From Paracoccus aminophilus JCM 7686 (GTDB taxonomy: Bacteria > Pseudomonadota > Alphaproteobacteria > Rhodobacterales > Rhodobacteraceae): 64,000 nt of DNA. Of this stretch, positions 9,485 through 17,131 are shown piece by piece. Position 1 is the stretch's first letter; every line of letters starts with the position of its first letter. The stretch is from assembly GCF_000444995.1 (NCBI RefSeq), contig NC_022041.1, positions 470,001-534,000 of the forward strand, written 5' to 3'. The notes under the pieces are model-generated. The model had not been told where the DNA came from, ran no database searches, and was given only the letters and a program-made list of their open reading frames with translations. The position numbers and the translations under genes were made by a program.

Positions 9485-9982
9485 TTAGCGTGGGCAGAGC
9501 CTCGTCTGAGGGTCTGCCGCGACATATTCCTTGGCGGAGATCTTCTGGATCTGCAGCGAATGCTTCCAATCGGCATTCCAGCGCTCCAGCACGCCATTGC
9601 GGTAATAGCTCCCCATGATGTCATCGACGCCCGGCGGAATGATCGTCGTGTTCGGGATGCGTGGTGCGTGGAAACCCACGGTCGCGTCGGGGGCGAGGCA
9701 GGCATTGGGCATGGTGATGAAGAGCGTGCAAGCCGAGCCGCAATAACCCCGGACCTCGACCGGCACGCCCGATTGCTCGAGCTGGCGGCGGCGCTGAATG
9801 GTCTGGACGACATTGCCGCCACGGTTGTTCAAGATCACCACCGGCTCGCCCGAGGCCCCGGGCTGAAGCGGCGGCTGGCCGACCAGATCATTGGCCGGGG
9901 AGTTCTTGAGGGACTCGATGGTGCTGACGCAGCCAGCCAGCGTCAGAACGGCGGCAAGGCCGAGAAGGTGAAGGGAAGGCAT
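9485..9982 (-). CDS. Predicted lipoprotein with ClpP/crotonase-like fold (COG3904 type)
   Basis: A 165-residue protein. A lipoprotein signal ends in the lipobox LAGC (Cys at about residue 17). The segment EVRGYCGSACTLFITMP carries the Ser-containing turn seen in the COG3904 family of predicted periplasmic ClpP-like proteins, and VGFHAPRIP lies where those proteins keep a conserved His. It may be a periplasmic, membrane-anchored serine hydrolase, but whether the full triad is present cannot be decided here. It is convergent with the ABC permease gene (6 bp apart) and divergent from rimO. Confidence 0.72.
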   Translation of the reverse strand: MPSLHLLGLAAVLTLAGCVSTIESLKNSPANDLVGQPPLQPGASGEPVVILNNRGGNVVQTIQRRRQLEQSGVPVEVRGYCGSACTLFITMPNACLAPDATVGFHAPRIPNTTIIPPGVDDIMGSYYRNGVLERWNADWKHSLQIQKISAKEYVAADPQTRLCPR

Positions 9983-10124
9983 TCAGGTCATCGTGTCCTC
10001 AGAGGGTCTTGGCCTCTAGAATGCCGCGCCCCTCGCAGGTTGAAAAGCCACGATGGCGTGCGTGACGCTGTGCTTTACGTCAAGTGATCTTGCGCTTCGG
10101 CCCTCCGGCGCTATATGCGCGGAC

Positions 10125-11504
10125 ATGAGCGCCAATCCCTCGAATCTGAACCCGCCGAATCTCCGCCCCGATCTCGCGAAAGCCGCCGTCCCAGACGAGC
10201 GTCGCGCGGGCCAGCCGACGATTGGCATGGTCTCGCTCGGCTGCCCCAAGGCGCTGGTCGACAGCGAGCGCATCCTGACGCGTCTGCGCGCCGAAGGCTA
10301 TGCGATCAGTCCGGATTATACCGGCGCCGATGCGGTCATCGTGAACACCTGCGGCTTCCTTGACAGCGCCAAGGCCGAAAGCCTCGAGGCGATTGGCGAG
10401 GCTCTGGCCGAGAACGGCAAGGTCATCGTCACCGGCTGTCTGGGCGCCGAGCCCGAATTCATCACCGGCGCGCATCCCTCGGTTCTGGCGGTCACCGGGC
10501 CCCAGCAATACGAGCAGGTTCTGGACGCCGTTCACGGCGCCGTGCCGCCGTCGCCCGATCCGTTCATCGACTTGCTGCCCGCCTCGGGCGTCAAGCTGAC
10601 GCCGCGCCATTACAGCTATCTGAAGATTTCGGAAGGCTGCAATCACGCGTGCAAGTTCTGCATCATCCCCGATATGCGCGGCAAGCTGGTCAGCCGCCCG
10701 GCCCATGCGGTCGTGCGCGAGGCCGAAAAGCTGGTCGCCGCTGGGGTCAAGGAACTGCTGGTCATCAGCCAGGATACCTCGGCTTACGGGCTCGACCGCA
10801 AATATGCCGAAGAGCGCGGCCACCGTGCCCATATCACCGATCTCGCCCGCGATCTCGGCTCGCTCGGCGCTTGGGTGCGGCTGCATTACGTTTATCCCTA
10901 TCCGCATGTGCGCGATCTGATCCCGCTGATGGCGGATGGGCTGATCCTGCCTTACCTCGACATTCCCTTCCAGCACGCGCACCGCGATGTGTTGAAGCGG
11001 ATGGCGCGGCCTGCGGCTTCGGCGAAAACCTTGGACGAAATCGCCGCTTGGCGCGATGTTTGCCCGGACATCACGCTGCGCTCGACCTTCATCGTCGGCT
11101 ACCCCGGCGAGACCGAGGCCGAGTTCCAATATCTGCTCGATTGGCTGGACGAGGCACAGCTCGATCGCGTCGGCTGCTTCCAATATGAAAACGTCAAAGG
11201 CGCGCGCGCGAACTTGCTGCCCGATCACGTCCCGGACGAGGTCAAACAGGAACGTTTCGAGCGGTTCATGGAAAAGGCTCAGGCGATTTCCGAGGCGAAG
11301 CTTGCCGCCAAGGTCGGCTCGCGCATCGAGGTGATCGTGGACAGCGTGGACGAAGAGGGTGCAACCTGCCGCACCAAGGCTGATGCGCCCGAAATCGACG
11401 GCAACCTCTTTATCGATGAGGGTTTCGAGCAGCTTTCGCCCGGCGATATCGTCTCGGTGACGGTGGACGAGGCTGGGGAATACGATCTCTGGGGCACGCT
11501 TTAA
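10125..11504 (+). CDS. rimO: Ribosomal protein S12 methylthiotransferase RimO
   Basis: Radical-SAM enzyme that methylthiolates the conserved Asp of ribosomal protein S12. The product has 459 residues. The N-terminal MTTase domain shows the three cysteines of the auxiliary 4Fe-4S cluster in [23 protein letters not shown] and TGCLGAEP. The radical-SAM cysteines are in [13 protein letters not shown], and a C-terminal TRAM domain follows. I start at ATG 10125: the upstream in-frame codons encode unconserved sequence, and most of the 141-bp gap to the divergent lipoprotein gene is needed for promoters. The gene ends before a strong terminator. Confidence 0.95.
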   Translation: MSANPSNLNPPNLRPDLAKAAVPDERRAGQPTIGMVSLGCPKALVDSERILTRLRAEGYAISPDYTGADAVIVNTCGFLDSAKAESLEAIGEALAENGKVIVTGCLGAEPEFITGAHPSVLAVTGPQQYEQVLDAVHGAVPPSPDPFIDLLPASGVKLTPRHYSYLKISEGCNHACKFCIIPDMRGKLVSRPAHAVVREAEKLVAAGVKELLVISQDTSAYGLDRKYAEERGHRAHITDLARDLGSLGAWVRLHYVYPYPHVRDLIPLMADGLILPYLDIPFQHAHRDVLKRMARPAASAKTLDEIAAWRDVCPDITLRSTFIVGYPGETEAEFQYLLDWLDEAQLDRVGCFQYENVKGARANLLPDHVPDEVKQERFERFMEKAQAISEAKLAAKVGSRIEVIVDSVDEEGATCRTKADAPEIDGNLFIDEGFEQLSPGDIVSVTVDEAGEYDLWGTL

Positions 11505-11546
11505 GCGCGCCGTCCCCAAGCGGACAGATCCGCACTGCCAGATCAC

Positions 11547-11573
11547 AAAGGCGAGCCCGAGGGCTCGCCTTTC
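11547..11573 (+). terminator. Intrinsic terminator after rimO
   Basis: Perfect inverted repeat AAAGGCGAGCCC / GGGCTCGCCTTT around a 2-nt GA centre (11547-11572), ending in TTT. It lies between convergent rimO and the minus-strand gene at 11602, so it may serve both strands. Confidence 0.85.
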
Positions 11574-11601
11574 GCATGTTTCGCCTGCAAAGATCGCGGC
11601 T

Positions 11602-12474
11602 TTACTCGCAGGTCGAGAGGATCTTCATCACCTCTTCGGTCTGTTTGCGGAAGCGGTCCATGACCTGTTTGCGGTTCGCGGTCAGCATGGCGCGGCTGCT
11701 GTCGAGGCCAGATTTGATCTCAAGCCGCCGGTTGAAGACGCCCTCGATTTCGCGGTTATAGGCCGAGGTGGCCTTCACCACCCCCGCGACGCCGCTTGCC
11801 GCATTCAGCTTGATCTTGTCGGCACCCGGGCTGGCCGCCATCGTATCGGCGGTGCGCTGGACCATGCCCGCAAGCCCCTCGATCCCTGCCTCGGTCGTGC
11901 GTGCCGTGGCCGAGGGGGTGCCCTGCGCGGCAATGATATTGTCGAGATTGCTCCATCCGGTCAAAGCGAGATCGGCGGTGCCCTTGGCATAGGCCCCGCC
12001 CGCGCCGCTGGTCTTGGTATGGGTCACCGCGCGGCTGGCGGCGGTGCGCAGGGCATCCTTGACCGAGCCGCCGTTTTGCAAAACGCTGGCCGCCGCCAGA
12101 TAGGTGTCGCTCGCGGTCTGGGTGCCATCGGCGATGGTGCGGCCGAGCTCTGCCTGAGGCTGGCCGGTCGCGCTCATCAGGCTGGCCGCCATGTCGAGGC
12201 TGGCGAGCGCGGTCTTGTGGATGAAATCGACCGCCAGCCACCAGCGGCCCTCGCGGTCGAGGCTGTCGAGCTCCATCATGCTCTTGCGATATTCGGTTTC
12301 CGCAGCGGCGCTCAGGCGGCGGATGTTGTCGAGCCGGGTGCGCGCATCCGTGCACATCTGCGGCGGGACGATGCGATGCTGACGCTCGGCCTCGCTCAGA
12401 TTGATCGGCCGTTTGGTGGTCATGGCGGCGGCGGGCTGAGCGGTCGTGCCGCGGGTTGGCGCTGAACTCGACAT
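11602..12474 (-). CDS. Hypothetical helical protein, 290 residues
   Basis: I do not recognise a family. The start ATG (12472-12474) has AGGGAG seven bases upstream; a TTG two codons earlier is less likely. No signal peptide or membrane helix is obvious. The sequence is Ala-, Thr- and Ser-rich and reads as mostly helical: amphipathic stretches near residues 30-75 (DARTRLDNIRRLSAAAETEYRKS) and a long central segment with regular small residues, ending in a charged helix (NRKQVMDRFRKQTEEVMKIL). The only cysteines seen are one near residue 41 and one at the C-terminus. It is divergent from a sulfotransferase gene, with 190 bp between them. Confidence 0.7.
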   Translation of the reverse strand: MSSSAPTRGTTAQPAAAMTTKRPINLSEAERQHRIVPPQMCTDARTRLDNIRRLSAAAETEYRKSMMELDSLDREGRWWLAVDFIHKTALASLDMAASLMSATGQPQAELGRTIADGTQTASDTYLAAASVLQNGGSVKDALRTAASRAVTHTKTSGAGGAYAKGTADLALTGWSNLDNIIAAQGTPSATARTTEAGIEGLAGMVQRTADTMAASPGADKIKLNAASGVAGVVKATSAYNREIEGVFNRRLEIKSGLDSSRAMLTANRKQVMDRFRKQTEEVMKILSTCE

Positions 12475-12664
12475 CAACAACTCCCTGAGAGCGGTCCTTC
12501 ACAAAGGCCGCTGGATTTTAGGACTGAATGCAGACAAATTAGTCGTTACTTTCAGGCCTGTCCACGGTCTCGATCACGAGCCATAGGTATTTGATGGAAC
12601 GGGCTCTTTTCCACAGCCGGGCTCTGGCCTAGACAGGGACAAACCACCCAGCCGGGGACATGCG

Positions 12665-13522
12665 ATGAAATGGGATGCCGAGGGCAAGCCGAAGAAGCCG
12701 ACCATCATCGGCATCGGGGCGCAAAAAGCCGGGACGACCTGGCTCAGCCAGATGCTCGGGCAGCATCCGGGGGTCTGGGCGCCGCCGCTCAAGGAAATCC
12801 AGTATTTCAACTATCTGCATAATCCCGAGCACCGCGACTGGCTGCCCTGGCATTTCCGGCGCGGCAAAGCCAATATCGAGAAACGCTATGCGACCCGGGG
12901 CGAAGAGATGCCGGGCGTGGTCAGCCAGTATCTTTCGCGGATCACCCGCGACCCGATGTTCACCCGCCATTGGTACAAGCAGGTCTTCGCGCCCGCGCCC
13001 GAAGGGACGCAGCCGATGGATGTCACCCCGGAATATTCGACCCTGCCGGAAGACGGGGTTGCCGAGGTTGCGAAATTCCTGCCCGAGGCGCGCTTCATCT
13101 ATATCATCCGCCATCCCGTCGATCGCGCGATTTCACAGATGAAGATGAACATCACCCGGGCCGGGCGAAAGCCCGCCTCGCTTGAGGATTGGCTGCGCGA
13201 GATCGAGGATCCGGTTCTCGCCGATCGCGGGGATTACCAAAGCTATCTGCCGCGCTGGACCGCCCATTTCGGCCCTGACCGCCTGCTCGTGCTGCCCTTC
13301 GGCATGATCGAGAAAGCGCCCTTGGAGTTCATGCGCCGGATCGAGGCCTTTCTGGGCCTGCCCGAGTTCTCTTATCAAGGTCTGCGCAGCAAGGTCTTCG
13401 CCGCCAAGACCGGGCTTTCGGTCCCCGATGCCGCCCGCGCCCGGCTGCGCGCGCAGTTCGAGCCGCAGTTCGCCTTTCTTGAGGAAACCTTCGGCCAGGA
13501 TTTCATGGCGCGCATCCGCTAG
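12665..13522 (+). CDS. Sulfotransferase domain protein
   Basis: A 285-residue protein of the PAPS-dependent sulfotransferase superfamily. The 5'-phosphosulfate binding loop is IGIGAQKAGTTWLSQML near residues 15-31, and the 3'-phosphate binding region is YIIRHPVDRAISQMKM near residues 142-157. A catalytic-type acidic or His residue cannot be assigned by eye. It would transfer sulfate from PAPS to an unknown acceptor, for example a glycan or lipid. No cys genes or glycosyltransferases lie beside it. It stands alone between a divergent unknown gene and ettA. No signal peptide, so the site of action is cytoplasmic. Confidence 0.85.
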   Translation: MKWDAEGKPKKPTIIGIGAQKAGTTWLSQMLGQHPGVWAPPLKEIQYFNYLHNPEHRDWLPWHFRRGKANIEKRYATRGEEMPGVVSQYLSRITRDPMFTRHWYKQVFAPAPEGTQPMDVTPEYSTLPEDGVAEVAKFLPEARFIYIIRHPVDRAISQMKMNITRAGRKPASLEDWLREIEDPVLADRGDYQSYLPRWTAHFGPDRLLVLPFGMIEKAPLEFMRRIEAFLGLPEFSYQGLRSKVFAAKTGLSVPDAARARLRAQFEPQFAFLEETFGQDFMARIR

Positions 13523-13603
13523 GGGCTCCGCCCGAGGTCACGCTTCCCCTTTGATGCGCTTTCGCCTACATAGCGGGGCAAGTTTATTCAAAGGGGAAAG
13601 ATC

Positions 13604-15259
13604 ATGGCCTCCTACCAGTTTGTTTATCACATGGACGGAGTGTCCAAGGCCTATGCCGGCGGAAAGAAGGTCTTCGAGAACATCCGGCTGAACTTCCTGC
13701 CGGGCGTGAAGATCGGTGTGGTCGGCGTCAACGGCGCCGGTAAATCGTCGCTTCTGCGCATCATGGCCGGGATCGACAAGGATTTCACCGGCGAGGCTTG
13801 GGCCGCGAAAGGTGCAACCGTCGGCTATCTGCCGCAGGAACCGGCGCTCGACCCGCAGCTCAATGTGCGCGGCAACGTCATGGAAGGCGTCAAGGCCAAG
13901 CAGGCCAAGCTCGACCGCTATAACGAGCTTGCCATGAACTACTCGGACGAGACCGCCGACGAGATGGCGAAGCTGCAAGACGAGATCGATGCCGAGAACC
14001 TCTGGGATCTTGACAGCCAGATCGACATTGCGATGGAAGCCCTGCGCTGCCCGCCCGATGATGCCGATGTCGAAAGCCTCTCGGGTGGTGAGCGCCGCCG
14101 CGTCGCTTTGTGCAAACTGCTGCTCGAACAACCCGACATGCTGCTTCTCGACGAACCGACCAACCACCTTGACGCCGAGACCATCGCCTGGCTGCAAAAG
14201 CACCTGATCGAATATCCCGGCACGATCCTGACCGTCACGCACGACCGCTATTTCCTCGACGATATCACCAGCTGGATTCTCGAGTTGGACCGTGGTCGCG
14301 GCATCCCCTACGAGGGCAATTACTCGGCATGGCTGGAGCAGAAAGCCAAGCGGCTCGCGCAGGAATCGCGTGAGGACAAGGCCAAGCAAAAGACCCTTGA
14401 GCGCGAGCTCGAGTGGATCCGCGCCGGTGCGAAAGCCCGTCAGGCCAAGCAAAAAGCCCGGATCAACGCCTATAACGAGATGGCCGGTCAGTCCGAGCGC
14501 GAAAAGCTCGCCAATGCGCAGATCATCATTCCGAACGGCGAACGCCTTGGGAATAAGGTGATCGAGGTCGAGGGTCTGAAAAAGGCCATGGGCGACAAGC
14601 TTCTGATCGAGAACCTGACCTTCAGCCTGCCGCCGGGCGGCATTGTCGGCGTCATCGGTCCGAACGGCGCCGGTAAATCGACGCTGTTCAAGATGCTGAC
14701 CGGCAATGAGGCACCCGATGAGGGCACGATCTCTTATGGCGATACGGTGCAGTTTTCCTATGTCGACCAGTCGCGCGATGCGCTGGATGCGAATAAAACC
14801 GTCTGGGAGGAAATCTCCGGCGGGGCAGAGCTGATCGATCTCGGTGACGCTCAGGTCAACAGCCGCGCCTATTGCTCGTCCTTCAACTTCAAGGGCGGCG
14901 ATCAGCAGAAGAAAGTCGGTCTGCTGTCGGGCGGTGAACGCAACCGCGTCCATATGGCGAAACTGCTGAAAGCCGGTGGCAACGTCCTGCTGCTCGACGA
15001 ACCGACCAACGATTTGGACGTCGAAACCCTGCAGGCGCTGGAAGCCGCGCTCGAAGATTTCGCGGGCTGCGCGGTCATCATCTCGCACGACCGCTTCTTC
15101 CTCGACCGTCTCTGCACGCATATCCTGGCCTTCGAGGGCGACGCCCATGTCGAATGGTTCGAAGGCAACTTCGAGGATTACGAAGCCGACAAGATCCGCC
15201 GCCTCGGCCCGGATTCGGTCGAGCCAAAGCGGGTGAAGTATAAGAAGTTCACGCGGTAA
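13604..15259 (+). CDS. ettA: Energy-dependent translational throttle protein EttA (ABC-F)
   Basis: ABC-F ATPase that binds the ribosomal E site and gates early elongation according to the ATP/ADP ratio. The 551 residues carry two ABC domains: first GVNGAGKSS, LSGGERRR, MLLLDEPTNHLD; second GPNGAGKST, LSGGERNR, VLLLDEPTNDLD. Between them lies the charged P-site tRNA interaction motif (about residues 240-310, KRLAQESREDKAKQKTLERE). No membrane helices, as expected. The start at ATG 13604 follows AAAGGGGA. A strong terminator follows 16 bp after the stop. Confidence 0.95.
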   Translation: MASYQFVYHMDGVSKAYAGGKKVFENIRLNFLPGVKIGVVGVNGAGKSSLLRIMAGIDKDFTGEAWAAKGATVGYLPQEPALDPQLNVRGNVMEGVKAKQAKLDRYNELAMNYSDETADEMAKLQDEIDAENLWDLDSQIDIAMEALRCPPDDADVESLSGGERRRVALCKLLLEQPDMLLLDEPTNHLDAETIAWLQKHLIEYPGTILTVTHDRYFLDDITSWILELDRGRGIPYEGNYSAWLEQKAKRLAQESREDKAKQKTLERELEWIRAGAKARQAKQKARINAYNEMAGQSEREKLANAQIIIPNGERLGNKVIEVEGLKKAMGDKLLIENLTFSLPPGGIVGVIGPNGAGKSTLFKMLTGNEAPDEGTISYGDTVQFSYVDQSRDALDANKTVWEEISGGAELIDLGDAQVNSRAYCSSFNFKGGDQQKKVGLLSGGERNRVHMAKLLKAGGNVLLLDEPTNDLDVETLQALEAALEDFAGCAVIISHDRFFLDRLCTHILAFEGDAHVEWFEGNFEDYEADKIRRLGPDSVEPKRVKYKKFTR

Positions 15260-15275
15260 GATTTGAAAGAAGACC

Positions 15276-15299
15276 AAGGGGGCGTTAGCCCCCTTTTTT
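15276..15299 (+). terminator. Strong intrinsic terminator after ettA
   Basis: Stem AAGGGGGC (15276-15283), loop GTTA, GCCCCC with six T (15294-15299). The textbook form is clear. The start codon of the next gene in the same direction lies only about 14 nt further on. Confidence 0.93.
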
Positions 15300-15313
15300 A
15301 TTGGGTGTTGTTT

Positions 15314-16312
15314 ATGAAGAAAGTGATTGTTTTCGGAAATGGCTTAGGACGCGCGATCGATAATGACTTCTATTCATTGACGCGTGTGCTGCGGCAATCT
15401 TGGGCGGACGATGATGTCGTCAGTCGTGAGTATAAGCGCTTAATCTCCAACTGCTTGAACAACGGGGTTTTCGAGTGCGACGAACCGCCAGCCCCGACCA
15501 AAGAAGACGAGCTCTCAGATCTTCAGCGAGTGATAGATGCCTGCGATACGATCCTGCAGTTTGAAGCAGAGGACGGGGAGGAGGATGTTGGGTGGCTGAC
15601 CGATTACGGGCGAAAATTCCCGGCCGCGATCCGACGGTATTTCCACCACGCGGCCAGTCAGTTTCACGATCCAGACCGACGCTTACCTGAGGAGTTTGCC
15701 AAGAGCCTGAGGGCTTGGGTCATCCGTGACCGTCCAACCGTCGCAACGCTCAACTATGACGACCTGCTTTACGAATGCTTCACCGAAACTCGCGTCTTCA
15801 AAGAGCATATGCTGCGCGACGGATTTCTAGGCGGCAAATTCGACATCGAGCGCCATGAGAAGCTGTATAATCCCAAGACCGAAGGATGGTTTCTTCATCT
15901 TCACGGATCGCCTCTTTTCGTTAACCGTCAAAACGCGGCTTGCAAGATTACCAGAGCGAAGCTGGCGGAGTATCGCGGCGAAAGCAGTGTCCATCTTGTG
16001 TTGACCAATGCGGATGCAAAGCCCGGCGTTATCTTCGGCTCAGAGATCCTTCGAGCATATTGGCTAAAGTTTGAAGCTTTGGTTCAGCGCGCTGAGGAAA
16101 TCACCTTGTTCGGTTATGGAGGCGGTGACCTTCACTTGAATTCTCTTCTTGCTCGGACCGGGCCGCAGCAAACGATCAGAGTCATATGCCGAGCCGGCGC
16201 GCGTGACGACGAGGCCTGTCGTGCCGAATGGGTCGAACGCCTCACACCGAAGCCTGCGAAGCTCATTGATGTAATTCCCTGCGAGAACGTCCTGATGTTC
16301 AATGAATGGTAG
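15314..16312 (+). CDS. SIR2-like (SIR2_2 family) protein, possible NAD-consuming defence gene
   Basis: A 332-residue protein with the SIR2-like Rossmann pattern used by NADase defence proteins. It has an N-terminal nucleotide-binding strand-loop VIVFGNGLGRAIDNDF, TLNYDDLLYE with N147, FLHLHGSP with H197, and FGYGGGDLHLNSLL near residue 275. In characterised SIR2-like NADases (ThsA, DSR, SIR2-pAgo) an Asn and a His at these places are catalytic. No second effector, sensor, TPR or membrane domain is visible, and the SIR2 fold fills the chain. Start ATG 15314 is chosen because the longer reading runs through the ettA terminator; no Shine-Dalgarno is seen. Many codons end in A or T, unlike neighbours, suggesting acquisition. 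Defence is inferred; NAD cleavage is untested. Confidence 0.75.
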   Translation: MKKVIVFGNGLGRAIDNDFYSLTRVLRQSWADDDVVSREYKRLISNCLNNGVFECDEPPAPTKEDELSDLQRVIDACDTILQFEAEDGEEDVGWLTDYGRKFPAAIRRYFHHAASQFHDPDRRLPEEFAKSLRAWVIRDRPTVATLNYDDLLYECFTETRVFKEHMLRDGFLGGKFDIERHEKLYNPKTEGWFLHLHGSPLFVNRQNAACKITRAKLAEYRGESSVHLVLTNADAKPGVIFGSEILRAYWLKFEALVQRAEEITLFGYGGGDLHLNSLLARTGPQQTIRVICRAGARDDEACRAEWVERLTPKPAKLIDVIPCENVLMFNEW

Positions 16313-16365
16313 ATCCTTCGCGTGATCGGCGGCTATTTTGTGACGGGTACCTATAGGTTATCCCC

Positions 16366-16833
16366 ATGCTCCGCCTCGCCACCCCCTCCGATCTCTCCTT
16401 CATCCGCGCCCTCTGGCGGCGGCCCGGCAATGAGATGTTTCTCGCCCCCGAGGAAGCGGGCGAGCTCGAGGAGGCGCTTGAGTACGATCATCTCGTGATC
16501 TGGGAGCGGGCGGGGGCACCTTTGGGCTTTGCGCTGCTCACGCGCTGGGTTCTGGGCAGCTATGCGGTCTCGGCCTTGGCGATCACCGCGCCGGGGCAGG
16601 GCGAGGGGACGCGGTTTCTCGCGGCGCTCCTTGATTGGCTTTTCGCCGAGCCTGAGGCCCATCGCATCGCGCTGGACACCACCGTCGACAATGGCCCGGC
16701 GCTGCGGCTTTTCGAGAAGCTCGGCTTTCAGCGCGAGGGGCTTTATCGCGAATGCTGGAAGCGTCCCGATGGGCGGCGGGTGGATTGCGTCGCTTTGGCG
16801 ATCCTGCGACGGGAATGGCAGGGCCACGGCTGA
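16366..16833 (+). CDS. GNAT family N-acetyltransferase
   Basis: A 155-residue single-domain GNAT. It begins MLRLATPSDLSFIRAL, the usual first strand and helix. The acetyl-CoA binding region is around ITAPGQGEGTRFLAALLDW, and the C-terminal motif is DNGPALRLFEKLGFQREGLYRE, close to the RimI/RimJ style of small GNATs. The acceptor is unknown. It is convergent with a small HNH gene that starts its stop codon six bases later. Codon use returns here to the GC-rich style of the chromosome, unlike the SIR2-like gene before it. Confidence 0.88.
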   Translation: MLRLATPSDLSFIRALWRRPGNEMFLAPEEAGELEEALEYDHLVIWERAGAPLGFALLTRWVLGSYAVSALAITAPGQGEGTRFLAALLDWLFAEPEAHRIALDTTVDNGPALRLFEKLGFQREGLYRECWKRPDGRRVDCVALAILRREWQGHG

Positions 16834-16839
16834 GGCCGC

Positions 16840-17121
16840 CTAAAACACCCGACCGTGAAAACCCGGCGGGCGCTTGGCGATCCAGGCCACGAAACGCGCG
16901 ATCCGGGGATCGGCCTGCAACGCGGCAATCGTGTTGTAGCGCCGCGCGAGCTCGGTTTCCGAGAAGGTCGCATGGATCGTCTTGTGGCAGATGTGGTGCA
17001 AAAGCACCGTCTCGCCGCCCTTGCCGCCGCGCAGCTTCGGGATCAGGTGATGGCGGCTTTGCGGGGTGCCTGCGGGGATCTCGCGGGCGCAGAGCGGGCA
17101 GATCGGAACCGGCCCGCTCAT
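16840..17121 (-). CDS. Small HNH nuclease-type protein
   Basis: A 93-residue protein starting MSGPVPICPLCAREI. The zinc-type CPLC pair is followed by SRHHLIPKLRGGKGG and LLHHICHKTIHATFSE, which gives an HNH-like beta-beta-alpha motif with the His pair, the second cysteine pair partly replaced by HHICHKTIH, and a basic C-terminus. The start is set at 17121 because it is only 10 bp after the stop of the acyl-CoA synthetase gene on the same strand; longer readings would overlap that gene. A DNase role is possible, but such small HNH proteins are common chromosomal genes in this group and their substrate is unknown. Confidence 0.8.
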   Translation of the reverse strand: MSGPVPICPLCAREIPAGTPQSRHHLIPKLRGGKGGETVLLHHICHKTIHATFSETELARRYNTIAALQADPRIARFVAWIAKRPPGFHGRVF

Positions 17122-17131
17122 CGGCGCTCGC

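Noticed and set aside
15263..15313. 17-codon N-terminal extension of the SIR2-like protein
   Set aside because: It would be encoded by the ettA terminator hairpin and T-run, so ATG 15314 is taken as the start.
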